NCBI GenBank assembly: GCA_903858815.1
Contig: CAIOKE010000097.1
Location: 1-46,008, forward strand
Direction of reading: 5' to 3'
DNA from: an uncultured Planctomycetaceae bacterium
GTDB lineage: Bacteria > Planctomycetota > Planctomycetia > Planctomycetales > Planctomycetaceae
Length of the DNA stretch: 46,008 bases
Position 1 is the first letter of the stretch, and every line of letters begins with the position of its first letter. This document shows positions 26,239-35,449 of this stretch, piece by piece. The notes beneath the pieces are model-generated. The model did no database searches and was not told the origin of the DNA. It worked only from the letters and a program-made list of their open reading frames with translations. Made by a program: the position numbers and the translations under genes.

Positions 26239-27387
26239 TCAGCTTTTACTGCCAGTCTGTTCCAGTTCACACAGCACCTCGAAATGCTCTGTCAGGGGAA
26301 ACATGTCAAAACCCTGCATCCAGCACGGGCGAAACTGCGGTGCCAGCAGCTGAATATCGCGTGCCAGGGACTGGGGTGAACAGCTGGAATACAGCACTCG
26401 TTGCGGCGCCAGAGCCTGAATCAGAGCTCTTGATGCAGGGTCCAGTCCCCTCCGCGGAGGATTACAGATCACAGTGGAGTATCGGCCTGCGTCGGTCAGC
26501 GCATCCAGTGAAGCATCCAGCGAACACTGGCGGAATTCGGCGTTCAGCCCCATGACTGCTGCGCTTCTGCAGGCATTTTCAACCGCCACTTCGGATTTTT
26601 CCAGACCAAGGACCCTGCGACCCTGCATGGCTGCCATCAGTCCAAATCCACCAGAACCACAGTACAAATCAAGAACCCGTCCGGGGATACCCAGAGCAAT
26701 TCGCTGCCCGGCTGCAGCATAAAGTCGAGTTGCGATTTCATGGTTCGTCTGAACAAATCCACCAGGGGAAAAAAACAAACGCAGCTCGCCAAAACGAATC
26801 TCCAACTGCTGCGTCTGAGAAATGCTGAATTCAAGATCCGCACCAATTCGAGATGTCCGCTGTGACTGAATGCCGGCGCCCATCACATGCACTGATGTCT
26901 GACCTGTCTGCGATAATCTGTTCCAGAGACTGCGGATCCGGGAAATCGACTCCTGCGATCTCAGCACCCACTGGACCATCAGTTGCGAAGTATCCGGCGC
27001 TGCTGTCAGTACAACAAACTTCAGCTCGCCGGAATCCTGATCAGGATCATACGGAGACAGTCGCGCCTGCTGAATGAATTCCGCAAGAAACGGGACCGCA
27101 GCAGAAATCAGCGGATGGTGCAGTGGACAGTCTGCGATGGGAACAATTCGCTGCTGCTGATCAAAGAATCCAAAAGTCAGAGGTGACGATTGCCAATTGA
27201 CAGCCAGCCGAGCGCGAATGCGAGAACCAGCGGGGGCGCTGCTGAACAGCATCGGCTGCAGAGGAACGTCCGGGAACAACTGCAACAGCAGCGACTGTTT
27301 GCTGTCAGCTGATCCGGAAACACCCAGTGGCAGCAGTTCGCACGATCGACAGCGTGCTGCAGCAAAGTGTGTACAGCGGAAATCCAT
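26239..27387 (-). CDS. rlmC: 23S rRNA (uracil-C5) methyltransferase RlmC-like
   Basis: A 382-residue SAM-dependent RNA m5U methyltransferase of the TrmA/RlmC/RlmD family. The N-terminus FRCTHFAAARCRSCELL matches RlmC, with three cysteines plus a fourth in DCPLHHP to hold a 4Fe-4S cluster, and there is no TRAM domain, also as in RlmC. The SAM site is LDLYCGSGGFGL, the substrate site VICNPPRRGLDP, and the catalytic Cys is in VLYSSCSPQSLARD. It is expected to methylate U747 of 23S rRNA (E. coli numbering). A 92-residue gene lies 25 bases upstream. Confidence 0.92.
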   Translation of the reverse strand: MDFRCTHFAAARCRSCELLPLGVSGSADSKQSLLLQLFPDVPLQPMLFSSAPAGSRIRARLAVNWQSSPLTFGFFDQQQRIVPIADCPLHHPLISAAVPFLAEFIQQARLSPYDPDQDSGELKFVVLTAAPDTSQLMVQWVLRSQESISRIRSLWNRLSQTGQTSVHVMGAGIQSQRTSRIGADLEFSISQTQQLEIRFGELRLFFSPGGFVQTNHEIATRLYAAAGQRIALGIPGRVLDLYCGSGGFGLMAAMQGRRVLGLEKSEVAVENACRSAAVMGLNAEFRQCSLDASLDALTDAGRYSTVICNPPRRGLDPASRALIQALAPQRVLYSSCSPQSLARDIQLLAPQFRPCWMQGFDMFPLTEHFEVLCELEQTGSKS

Positions 27388-27412
27388 GGCCCAACCTGAT
27401 CAGAAATACAAC

Positions 27413-27691
27413 CTAGTAGTTGAAGAGTTCTGAAATCTGCGGAGCCGTCCCGGTTGCCAGACAGAAGGCCTGGTGTACCTGACGTCGAGAATTGATCGTG
27501 AGCCAGCGTCCCTTCATGGCACGGGACACCATTTTATGCGTCAGTTGAGCCGGAGATGCAACAACGAGATCGTGCGGCGTCAGCTGCCTTTGCTGCATCA
27601 TCTGAGCCAGTGGCTGCGAACCCCGCTCACGATCTTCCGGCGGGCGACGGTGAGTCCGCTGCTGGTCTTCTGACGAATCACTGTCCGACAT
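27413..27691 (-). CDS. Small conserved-looking protein, 92 aa
   Basis: I do not recognise this family with certainty. The first 28 residues are charged and disordered (Asp, Ser, Glu, Arg); residues 29-85 look like a compact helical, helix-turn-helix-like domain (LAQMMQQRQLTPHDLVVAS, THKMVSRAMKGRWLTINSRRQVHQAF). It has no signal peptide. The frame is the only sensible one, starts with ATG behind CAGGGG, and lies 25 bases before rlmC, so it is likely cotranscribed with it. A role in RNA or DNA binding is a guess from the basic helical domain. Confidence 0.72.
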   Translation of the reverse strand: MSDSDSSEDQQRTHRRPPEDRERGSQPLAQMMQQRQLTPHDLVVASPAQLTHKMVSRAMKGRWLTINSRRQVHQAFCLATGTAPQISELFNY

Positions 27692-27743
27692 TCGGCTGGC
27701 CCCTGTAAACCGAAAACTGCTGGTCCGCCGGATCGCGGTCAGG

Positions 27744-28511
27744 TCAGAGCCCGGCTGAGGCCTGGTTGATGGCGATCCGAATCATCCAGAGAATAAGCAG
27801 TGTGCCGACGACTGCCAGAGACAGTCGCAGCTTTCGATGCAGTTTCAGGAAGAAAACGAGGATCAGGCCCGTGATTGCCACGATTGAGGAGATTACAGCC
27901 GAAATGTCGATCACCAGCGACCATTCAGCACCCGTGTGACGACCTTTGTGCAGATCGTTCAGGATCGAGATCAGGTCGTTGCTGACAACATTCAGCGAGT
28001 ACGAACCGTTGTCTCGACGAATCCGAGCTGTGGCCGCATACCCGGGACCCTGAAATGTCACCTCACACTCATCCTGAAACGACAGAAACTCCGACATCCG
28101 GCCCGATAATCCATGCTCCGTACGCAGGTATTCCACTACTGCCAGGCGATCCACCTGATGTCCATAGTCCGTTTCGTCCCAGTTTTCCGGCGGTGCCTGC
28201 GACACGTGCAGCCATTCCCTGCGAACAGATCCTTCGAGGGTGCGAGTTGATTCACTGAAAAACCAGTCCGGATGATTCAGCGTCAGTCCCGTGATGCTGA
28301 AAAACAGGATTGCCCCGAACGAGATCAGTGACAGATAAATATGCAGCCAGCGACTCCAGATCGCGATCTGTCGCTGCAACCAGCGTTTGCCCGTGCTGCC
28401 CGAACCGCCCGAGCGGGAAGCGGGAGTCTCAGTGGCGCTGGCCACTTCATTTCTGCTCACTGGCCGCCTGCTTTCCACTATACCTGATGGATGCCGCGCT
28501 GATTTCGACAT
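27744..28511 (-). CDS. PepSY-associated transmembrane protein
   Basis: A 255-residue inner-membrane protein of the PepSY_TM type. A polar N-terminus of about 45 residues leads into helix 1 (WLHIYLSLISFGAILFFSITGLTLNHPDW, about 53-75), then a periplasmic PepSY-like part (76-185), and two C-terminal helices (about 195-220 and 225-245). The helix-1 motif RWLHIYLSLISF and LTLNHPDWF is typical of these proteins, which serve in periplasmic electron transfer with flavin carriers. The gene starts inside the end of the upstream ApbE-DUF2271 gene (65-base overlap); GTG codons at 28460 and 28445 could give a smaller overlap or none, so the start is uncertain. Confidence 0.85.
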   Translation of the reverse strand: MSKSARHPSGIVESRRPVSRNEVASATETPASRSGGSGSTGKRWLQRQIAIWSRWLHIYLSLISFGAILFFSITGLTLNHPDWFFSESTRTLEGSVRREWLHVSQAPPENWDETDYGHQVDRLAVVEYLRTEHGLSGRMSEFLSFQDECEVTFQGPGYAATARIRRDNGSYSLNVVSNDLISILNDLHKGRHTGAEWSLVIDISAVISSIVAITGLILVFFLKLHRKLRLSLAVVGTLLILWMIRIAINQASAGL

Positions 28512-30024
28512 TGCCCTTCAATTGTTCATTGAAGTCCGCGCCGCCCAGCTCAAAACCATGCTTCATCAACTGATAGGTTCCGTGTTCCCGCGCCGCTTCG
28601 ATGTACAAAGTATACTTGCCCTTCTGCAGCAGATCGCCCTTGTCGTCCCGCCCATCCCAGGCCACCTTGTAGACTCCGGGATTACGCGTCGGTTTGGAAA
28701 TCGTGCCAATCAGTTTCGCATCGTCCACCAACTGCCGGACCTGATCGCTGGAATACCAGCGTCGCAGATCACGATGCCAGCGAGGCCCCGGATTATCCGC
28801 CATCAGAAACAGACTGAGCGTTTTCACAGGAAACCCATCTGCGTCCTCAACCCACACGGCCACATAGGGACGCCGATAACGACCACCACCTGCAGCTTTG
28901 GCAATCTCAAATTCCAACTGGACATCATAGGGTGTCTTTGCCACTGACTGTTCTGCCGGTTTTTCATCCCCGATCGCAGCCACAGGCGGTTGGACCGGCC
29001 AGCCTGCCGAGCAGAAAATGGCACCACCGCTGGTCACAAGACAACATGCAGCACCAGGGACCGACTCCACAAGACGCACAGACTCTGCAGGTCGCAGGAC
29101 ACTGCAGATCGTTGCCAGTACGTCAGCAGTTTCAGCATCCGCTGCCAGAACCGATGCGCTGGGAATATTCGAGCTCGGACGGGCAGTACGGGGGTCCATA
29201 AGATGCGACACCACAGTATTCCCGACCCGCATGGATCGCTCCGACATTCCACTGGTCGCAATCGCCTGATTTGAAAGCTGCAGCACAGCCAGTGGCGCCG
29301 CATTCAGAGCATCACGCTGCGGAGCGGGAATACTGACCGTGTGCCGGCCACGTCCTGCGACTCGCAAATCACCCCCGATATTCACAACCAATCCCTCAAT
29401 CTGCGGGAACTCAGACTGCAGCGCAAGCACAACCGAATCCACGATCGTGCCCTTCGCGATCGCATTCAATGTCAGAGGCTGGTTACCCAGTCGCGTCAGT
29501 TGAGCCTGTGCAAACTGCACCTGCCACTGCGGTTCGGAAACCCGCGAAACGAGCAGCTGCAGTTCTGACGCAGCCGGTTCAACACCATCCACAGAAGCCT
29601 GTCGCCAGCGATCGCTGATCGACTGCACCGCAGGATTGAAAGCCCCGCCCGAAACTCGCATCCACTCCTCACAACGCTTCAACACTCGCAGCAGCTCCGG
29701 AGCCGCCGGGACAGACTGACCTGCGGACAGTCCGCAAAACTGCGAAAACTGGCTGTCCGTCTGATAACTGCTGAAGATCGATTCGAGTCGATCAATTTCT
29801 GCCAATGCCCGACGCTCAGCCTGCTGTGCTGTGTGCAATTCCGCGCATGTGATCGTCAGCTCAAGGGTTGTCCCGAGCACCTGTTCATGCGAAAACAGAA
29901 AATCGTCCGCTGCAGCCGACAGCGACACGACCCCGCTTGTGACAGCACACAGGACAAATTGGCGAAGGCCTGATAATCGAGTGAAAACGGAGGAAAACAA
30001 TAAGAACGAGCGATTCTGGAACAT
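28447..30024 (-). CDS. FAD:protein FMN transferase (ApbE) fused to DUF2271
   Basis: A 525-residue exported fusion. After a signal peptide (about 1-38) comes an ApbE domain (about 40-330) with EIDRLESIFSSYQTDSQFSQF-like helix, TLNAIAKGTIVDSV, VNIGGDLRVAG and HLMDPRTARPS; ApbE moves FMN from FAD to Thr/Ser of periplasmic proteins using metal. The C-terminal domain (about 365-525) is DUF2271: RRPYVAVWVEDADGFPVKTLSLF, RWHRDLRRWY and GVYKVAWDGRDDKGD. These parts are usually encoded separately next to PepSY proteins in extracytoplasmic flavin electron-transfer loci; here two are joined and the PepSY gene overlaps. The ATG at 30024 has AGGGA 8 bases upstream; a GTG at 30063 is less likely. Confidence 0.9.
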   Translation of the reverse strand: MFQNRSFLLFSSVFTRLSGLRQFVLCAVTSGVVSLSAAADDFLFSHEQVLGTTLELTITCAELHTAQQAERRALAEIDRLESIFSSYQTDSQFSQFCGLSAGQSVPAAPELLRVLKRCEEWMRVSGGAFNPAVQSISDRWRQASVDGVEPAASELQLLVSRVSEPQWQVQFAQAQLTRLGNQPLTLNAIAKGTIVDSVVLALQSEFPQIEGLVVNIGGDLRVAGRGRHTVSIPAPQRDALNAAPLAVLQLSNQAIATSGMSERSMRVGNTVVSHLMDPRTARPSSNIPSASVLAADAETADVLATICSVLRPAESVRLVESVPGAACCLVTSGGAIFCSAGWPVQPPVAAIGDEKPAEQSVAKTPYDVQLEFEIAKAAGGGRYRRPYVAVWVEDADGFPVKTLSLFLMADNPGPRWHRDLRRWYSSDQVRQLVDDAKLIGTISKPTRNPGVYKVAWDGRDDKGDLLQKGKYTLYIEAAREHGTYQLMKHGFELGGADFNEQLKGNVEISAASIRYSGKQAASEQK

Positions 30025-30219
30025 TCTGCAGTCCCTGGGTTTCAAAGCATTGCCTGTCCGCACAAACCCCGAAGGAAGGGGCCGTGGTCCATCCGTACAG
30101 GTTCAAACCGAGTTACCGGGAGCGCGGCGCCGCGACTTACGGCCGGTTCCGAAATTCAGGAACGGCGTCGGACGCGACCAGCGAGGCAGCAGGAACGGGA
30201 TGCTGACGACCTGCCCCCA

Positions 30220-31353
30220 TCAGGGCTGACGCAGATTCAGCAAATGTTCGCTGTCCCGAACTTCCAGCTTTTCACTGACGTGGCTGTCCGTCAGCGTGAC
30301 AGTAATGGTGCTGCCTGTCGGGACGGCGACCGTCAGATGATCATTCGAATCAAAGCGGTCATCCTTTGATCGCCCCGAGTGCAATTCGGTGCCATCAGAC
30401 CCCTGAACCTTCACAGCAACAGCGACTCGAGCCCCGTTTTTGTCAGTCACACGGATTCTGATCGCGGAATGTTTTTCCGGGATCGGAGATGTGATGGCGG
30501 TATACCGGTCCGTCACGTTGACAGCAAACACGTCTGAATTGTCCCGCGCCCAGACCATCGGAAAAGTCTGACCATTTCTGCGGAACGTGACAGCGTAGAT
30601 GGCGTGTCTGCGATCGTCTCTGATGGCTTTGGAAGCGCGATCGATAAACCAGCCCTGATCCAGCGCATTTCCGGTGGGCTCACAGGCCCCTGTGAAATGC
30701 CAGCCATTATCCCAGATTTCGACCCACGTGTGGTTGCCACTGTTATCCGACCAGAGTGGTGTTCCCACAAGCCGAGCGGGAACACCGACAGCGCGGCAGG
30801 CATCCACCAGTAAAACAGAGAGTCCTGTGCAGGATGCCAGTCCGCTTTCCATACTCTCAAGCGGGCTTTGGTCAGCTTTTTTTCGTTGGGTTGAATATTT
30901 GACTTTGAGCAGAGGAAACACCTGTTGATTCAGGATTGCGGCTGCTTCCCCGGGTGTTTTTGCTTCTTTCACCATCGGTCGAAATCGTTCGAAGAAGTCC
31001 TTTCTCCATGCGTCGCGACGTTCATTGATATTCGCATAGGGCAGCAGTGAATCGAAGACGATTTCCTGCGGGACACGATCAGCCCATGCGGATTCGCGGA
31101 GTGCCTGCCATGCGAGGCGACTGTTTTCCAGCAGGAAGTCTGCAGACAGGGTCTGCAGGTCACGCGGAGGCATATTTTCGATCAGGAATCTTATACCTGC
31201 CTGCTGATCCTGAGGCGCATCAGCGAGAGCTCGTTCCAGTTGTGCGCGATTTGCTGACGCAGTCTGCAGGGCAGTCTGCAACAGGCTATCATCTGCGCGG
31301 CTGGCACCGCACAACAGCAGTGCTGTCAGCATGGACAACAGTCTTCGGTACAT
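30220..31353 (-). CDS. Exported transglutaminase-like protein
   Basis: A 377-residue exported protein. Signal peptide about residues 1-20 (LLSMLTALLLCGASRA). Residues 25-130 are helical (LERALADAPQDQQAGIRFLIENMP). The transglutaminase-like core (about 130-235) has Cys in LASCTGLSVLLVDACRAVGVPAR and His in NHTWVEIW; the acidic residue of the triad is probably near GWHFTGACEP. A C-terminal beta domain (about 285-377) resembles a carbohydrate-binding or Ig-like fold. The ATG is preceded by CGGAG at 6 bases. It is 42 bases behind zwf and may be cotranscribed with it, though the functional link is unclear. It is not similar in layout to the other transglutaminase-like protein at 1181. Confidence 0.87.
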   Translation of the reverse strand: MYRRLLSMLTALLLCGASRADDSLLQTALQTASANRAQLERALADAPQDQQAGIRFLIENMPPRDLQTLSADFLLENSRLAWQALRESAWADRVPQEIVFDSLLPYANINERRDAWRKDFFERFRPMVKEAKTPGEAAAILNQQVFPLLKVKYSTQRKKADQSPLESMESGLASCTGLSVLLVDACRAVGVPARLVGTPLWSDNSGNHTWVEIWDNGWHFTGACEPTGNALDQGWFIDRASKAIRDDRRHAIYAVTFRRNGQTFPMVWARDNSDVFAVNVTDRYTAITSPIPEKHSAIRIRVTDKNGARVAVAVKVQGSDGTELHSGRSKDDRFDSNDHLTVAVPTGSTITVTLTDSHVSEKLEVRDSEHLLNLRQP

Positions 31354-31395
31354 GGGAAACTCCGTGGCAGTTCAGTTAAGCAGCGAGCAACAGGA

Positions 31396-32919
31396 TCAGC
31401 GTGGAGCGCGCCAGTTGGCACGATGTTCGGAAATCAGCCTGTCAGCGGCCGATGGGCCCCAGGTACCGGCTGCATACAGTTCGGGTGATGAAGAACTGCC
31501 TTCCCAGGCACGCAGAACGGGCGTGACGAATCGCCACGCGGCCTCGAGTTCATCATTGCGAGTAAACAATGTTGAGTCTCCTCGAATGACATCGAGCAGC
31601 AGTCGTTCATAGGCCTCGGGCAGCACAGTATCAAAATGCTGTTCATAGTCGAAATCCATTGAGACCGGCTGGACGTGATAATTCATGCCCGGTCGTTTGG
31701 CCGAGAACTGCAGGGAGATAGCTTCCTGTGGCTGAATGCGCAGGACCAGCTGATTGGGTCGCGTTTCAACGATATCGCACAGATCGCCATCACATTCGAC
31801 GGTCGAGAACAGATTGAGCGGAGGGTTCTTGAACTGGATGGCAATTTCCGTCAGCTGTCGCGGCATCCGTTTTCCGGTTCGCAGAAAGAACGGCACACCT
31901 GCCCAGCGCCAGTTATCAATCAGAACTTTCATCGCCACAAAGGTTTCTCTGTTGGAAACCGGACTGACACGATCTTCTTCGCGGTAGGCCGGTGCCGGCT
32001 GTCTGCCCACCAGTCCGGCCGTGTACTGTCCGCGGACTGCCCAGCTGCCGATACTTCCCGTCCCGCCCGGGCGCAGTGCCTGCAGGACTTTCAGTTTTTC
32101 ATCGCGTATTTCGCGAGCCTGGAACAGGCTGGGTGGATCCATGGCAATCAGGCACAGCAACTGCAGAACATGATTCTGCAGCACATCCCGCAGGGCTCCG
32201 GAGGTGTCATAATAACCCCCGCGAGATCCTTCCATGCCCTGTGATTCTGCAACAGTGATCTGCACATGATCAACGTGGCTGCGATTCAGCAGTGGTTCGA
32301 AGATGGCATTTCCGAATCGGAACAGCAGGATATTCTGAACTGTTTCCTTACCGAGGTAGTGATCAATGCGGTAGATCTGATTTTCCAGCAGGTGTCGATC
32401 GAGTTCGGCTGCCAGCTGGATCGCGGAATCCAGATCCCGACCAAAAGGTTTTTCGACAACCACGCGCAGTCTGCCGGACTGGTCGCGAGGAGGAATCAGG
32501 CCGGCTGCATTCAAGCCATCCACTGCGGCAGCGAACAGAGACGGAGCGGTGGCAAGGTAAACAACGCGAACAGGCTCTGGTCCTGCGCCGGCCTGAGTCT
32601 CTATGGTCTGCAGTGAACTCTGCAGGTTCAGGTAATCTGCTGGATTGGAGATGTCCAGTTGCTGATAATACAGCCTTTCAGCAAAGCGGTCCCAGGCAGC
32701 GGCATCGAACTTATCGGCCATTCGAGCCGCCACGAGCTGTCGCATCTCAGCCCGAAACTCGCCATGCGATTTTTCACGTCGAGCCACCCCGATGATGGGA
32801 CACCCGGATGGCAGAAAGTTCTGACAGAACAGCCGGAACAATGCCGGGATCAGCTTGCGCGATGTCAGGTCTCCGGAAGCCCCGAAGATGATGATTGAAA
32901 ACGAATTCCCATGAGCCAT
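31396..32919 (-). CDS. zwf: Glucose-6-phosphate 1-dehydrogenase
   Basis: Zwf oxidises glucose 6-phosphate to 6-phosphogluconolactone with reduction of NAD(P), the entry into the oxidative pentose phosphate pathway. At 507 residues it has the usual length. The Rossmann start is IIFGASGDLTSRKLIPALF; VVEKPFGRDLDSA and the active-site IYRIDHYLGKETVQN are intact; the substrate region FFLRTGKRMPRQLTEIAIQFK follows. The ATG has AGGGG at 9 bases. pgl and gnd are not in the window; the neighbours are a HAD gene 111 bases upstream and a transglutaminase-like gene downstream. Confidence 0.97.
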   Translation of the reverse strand: MAHGNSFSIIIFGASGDLTSRKLIPALFRLFCQNFLPSGCPIIGVARREKSHGEFRAEMRQLVAARMADKFDAAAWDRFAERLYYQQLDISNPADYLNLQSSLQTIETQAGAGPEPVRVVYLATAPSLFAAAVDGLNAAGLIPPRDQSGRLRVVVEKPFGRDLDSAIQLAAELDRHLLENQIYRIDHYLGKETVQNILLFRFGNAIFEPLLNRSHVDHVQITVAESQGMEGSRGGYYDTSGALRDVLQNHVLQLLCLIAMDPPSLFQAREIRDEKLKVLQALRPGGTGSIGSWAVRGQYTAGLVGRQPAPAYREEDRVSPVSNRETFVAMKVLIDNWRWAGVPFFLRTGKRMPRQLTEIAIQFKNPPLNLFSTVECDGDLCDIVETRPNQLVLRIQPQEAISLQFSAKRPGMNYHVQPVSMDFDYEQHFDTVLPEAYERLLLDVIRGDSTLFTRNDELEAAWRFVTPVLRAWEGSSSSPELYAAGTWGPSAADRLISEHRANWRAPR

Positions 32920-33030
32920 TCAGATCACCCCTGACGGGTAAGTGCGACCAGTGCATGCGGTTTGGTATGGCAGGCGCCGACCGTTCGTACTGGTTGCTGC
33001 AGCTGAGAAACGCAGAGTCTCGTCTGTTGT

Positions 33031-33696
33031 TCAGTGCAGGACAAGTCGTCGCAGACGTTCGACGGTGACTTCCCGAAGATCATTCATCACCCGATCATGA
33101 GCTGCCTCAAGCTGCTCCCAGTGGCGGCCTCGCGAAACAACGCCAAGGCAGCGTGCTCCCGCAGCCAGCGCAGCGGCGATTCCAACAGGCGCATCTTCCA
33201 GTACAACGCAGCGGGACGCAGGCAAGCCCAGCCCCGCGGCAGCTTTCAGAAAGACGTCGGGATGGGGCTTACCCTGGACAACATCGGCGCCGGTAATCCG
33301 AGTTCGAATCAGATGGCCTGAACTGAGCAGCGCTGCGACGGCAGCGACGTTGCCCGGAGGCCCACTGGAGCCGATGGCCATGGGGATACCAGCCTCATGC
33401 AGCGAACGGATCAGCTCATCAGCCCCCGGCATCTGCGGGAAATCCCGCGAGATCAGTTCGCGCCACGCCTGCTCCTTCTCTTCATCGAAGGCTGCAATCC
33501 CGGCATCATCCGGAGGATTCTGCCACGTGTCGCGTATGACTTCGCGACTGGTCCGCCCAAAACCTGCCAGAAACTCTGCTTCAGTACAGTCGCGACCATG
33601 GCGCCGACAGCACTCCTGCCACGTCTGCAGATGGGATTCGTAGGAATTCACGAGCACACCGTCCATGTCAAAAATCACACCAAACTCAGCCACCAT
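33031..33696 (-). CDS. HAD-family hydrolase, beta-phosphoglucomutase-like
   Basis: A 221-residue cytoplasmic HAD enzyme of the phosphoglucomutase/phosphatase subgroup. Motif I is FDMDGVLVNS (nucleophile Asp10, acid/base Asp12), motif II AIGSSGPPGN, motif III lysine in VVQGKPHPDVFLKAA, and motif IV VVLEDAPVGIAAALAAG. An alpha-helical cap lies at about 16-90. Substrates of this group are sugar phosphates and cannot be fixed from sequence. The ATG at 33696 has AGGGA about 6-7 bases upstream; the longer frame from 33771 has no such site and would overlap the upstream kinase gene. It is 64 bases behind the histidine-kinase gene. Confidence 0.92.
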   Translation of the reverse strand: MVAEFGVIFDMDGVLVNSYESHLQTWQECCRRHGRDCTEAEFLAGFGRTSREVIRDTWQNPPDDAGIAAFDEEKEQAWRELISRDFPQMPGADELIRSLHEAGIPMAIGSSGPPGNVAAVAALLSSGHLIRTRITGADVVQGKPHPDVFLKAAAGLGLPASRCVVLEDAPVGIAAALAAGARCLGVVSRGRHWEQLEAAHDRVMNDLREVTVERLRRLVLH

Positions 33697-33760
33697 GCGT
33701 TTCCCTGTCTGCGAACTGAAATCTGTCCAGAACTGATGATCGTGCCGGAGCTCAACGGCA

Positions 33761-35449
33761 TCACGTTTCACTGCGCGGCAGCAACGAACCGATGTCCTGT
33801 ACTGTCGTCATACCGCGAGGCCAGCTCAGGACAAAACGAGTCCCCTGGCCCGGGCCACCTTCAACACGCACTCGGCCCCCGTGCTCCCGCAGAATCTTCC
33901 GACTGACAGGCAAGCCGATGCCTGTGCCCCGCGATCCCTTTGAGGACTCAAAGACATTAAAGATCGCCTGCCGCTGATCGTCAGGAATGCCGGGACCATT
34001 GTCACTGACCGCCACCAGCATCATGTCGGCTGCTCGATCATATCCTGTCTGCAGTACGACAGCACCGTGCTCAATACCCTCCACGGCCTCGATGGCATTT
34101 CCCACGATATTCAGAATTGCCCGATGGATTCCTTCAGCGTCGAAACTGGCCAGCGGCAGCTCTTCTGCCGGACGAAACTCAAAGGCGACTCCAACTTCTG
34201 CGGCTCGAGCTGCCGACAGTTCCGCGACCTCGGCCGCGAGGCGATTCAGGTCCGTCATGCGCAGTACCGGTACGCGATCACGACTGAAACTGAGCATATC
34301 CATGACGAGATCATAAATTCGCGTCTGGTTGCGTTCGACAATGCCCCAGCCCTGACGAATCAACTGCTCCTGACTCTGATCAAGACCCATGCGAATCAGA
34401 TGACTGCCACCTCGGACGCCCTGCAGAATGTTCTTGATGTGGTGACTGAGGACGGCAATCGTCTGACCCATGGCAGCGAATCGCTCGGCTTTCACCAGTG
34501 CATCCTGAAACTGACGAGACTCAATCGCCAGCGCCGTCTGCCGCGCCGCTGTTATGACAATTCGCAGATGCTCTTCCGTAAGACGCCCCGGAGCTGCTCC
34601 GGACAGCGCCTGCTCCACCGAGGTGGTCGTATCCAGATAGAAAACTCCCAGCAGATCCGAGCGACCACGCATCGGTGCACAGATGGCCTCGCTGATGCCC
34701 GCTGAGACAATGCTCTGCCCACCCGTGAACCGCTCGTCCACCTGCGCGTCTGAGGTCAGCACTGCCGTGTCGTGACGCAGGACATAGTCTGTGATCGATC
34801 GTGAGACTGTCATCTGAGCCTGCAGGCCTGAATCACCATCGCGGCGAGCAAAGGCCATGACGGTCAGGTCAGCTCCTACCGGATCACGCAGCAGCACACA
34901 GCCACGATCCGCACCGATGGCCGCAAGAGTCAGCTCAAGGATCTTCTGCAGGTGACTTTCCAGAGTCTGAACAGGCGTCACAAGCTCTTCGGCCACCTTA
35001 TAGAGCAGGTCAAGGCCGGCCTGAGTCGCCTCGGCAGGAAGCGGCACTGCGGCATCATATTTCAGAGCCTGCTGAATCGCCTCGGCCTGCAGTCCGCCCG
35101 CGTCTTCCAGAAAACGAATCTGGCCGGCGTCCGGTACTGCCGGATGCGACGAGTCTGAAAGCTGGAAGGTGAGCTGACTGGTACCCAGAGTCAGCGTGTC
35201 ACCGTCCTGCAGAATTCGCTCCCTGACCCGTCGGCCGTTTACGCGACAGCCGTTGGCACTGCCCAGATCACGCAGGACAAAATGCTGCCCGTCAAAAGCT
35301 ACTTTCGCATGATGCCGCGAAACTTCGGAATCGTCGAGCCGCAGGTTGCTGTCGACACTGCGCCCAACGACAATCTCCTGAGCAGACGTGAGCTCGAAAC
35401 GACAGCCGATGTTCGAGCCTTTTGTGACCAGCAGCGTTGCACGTATCAC
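33761..35449 (-). CDS. Cytoplasmic histidine kinase with FHA and GAF domains
   Basis: A 562-residue soluble sensor kinase. Residues 2-97 are an FHA phosphothreonine-binding domain (VVGRSVDSNLRLDD, SEVSRHHAKV, LGSANGCRVNG). About 150-310 is a GAF domain. The dimerisation/phosphoacceptor helix has VLSHHIKNILQGV (His336/337), followed by the ATPase domain with N-box Asn451 in NIVGNAIEAVEG, DNGPGIPDD, and GTGIGLPVSRKIL. There is no membrane segment. FHA suggests input from Ser/Thr kinases, linking two phosphorylation systems (inference). No response regulator lies nearby. The GTG at 35449 follows AGGA by 7 bases and starts the FHA strand at once; ATG 35518 is the alternative. Confidence 0.9.
   Translation of the reverse strand: MIRATLLVTKGSNIGCRFELTSAQEIVVGRSVDSNLRLDDSEVSRHHAKVAFDGQHFVLRDLGSANGCRVNGRRVRERILQDGDTLTLGTSQLTFQLSDSSHPAVPDAGQIRFLEDAGGLQAEAIQQALKYDAAVPLPAEATQAGLDLLYKVAEELVTPVQTLESHLQKILELTLAAIGADRGCVLLRDPVGADLTVMAFARRDGDSGLQAQMTVSRSITDYVLRHDTAVLTSDAQVDERFTGGQSIVSAGISEAICAPMRGRSDLLGVFYLDTTTSVEQALSGAAPGRLTEEHLRIVITAARQTALAIESRQFQDALVKAERFAAMGQTIAVLSHHIKNILQGVRGGSHLIRMGLDQSQEQLIRQGWGIVERNQTRIYDLVMDMLSFSRDRVPVLRMTDLNRLAAEVAELSAARAAEVGVAFEFRPAEELPLASFDAEGIHRAILNIVGNAIEAVEGIEHGAVVLQTGYDRAADMMLVAVSDNGPGIPDDQRQAIFNVFESSKGSRGTGIGLPVSRKILREHGGRVRVEGGPGQGTRFVLSWPRGMTTVQDIGSLLPRSET

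Noticed and set aside
31396-32919. An oxidative pentose phosphate operon around zwf
   Set aside because: No pgl, gnd or opcA is near; the neighbours belong to other functions.
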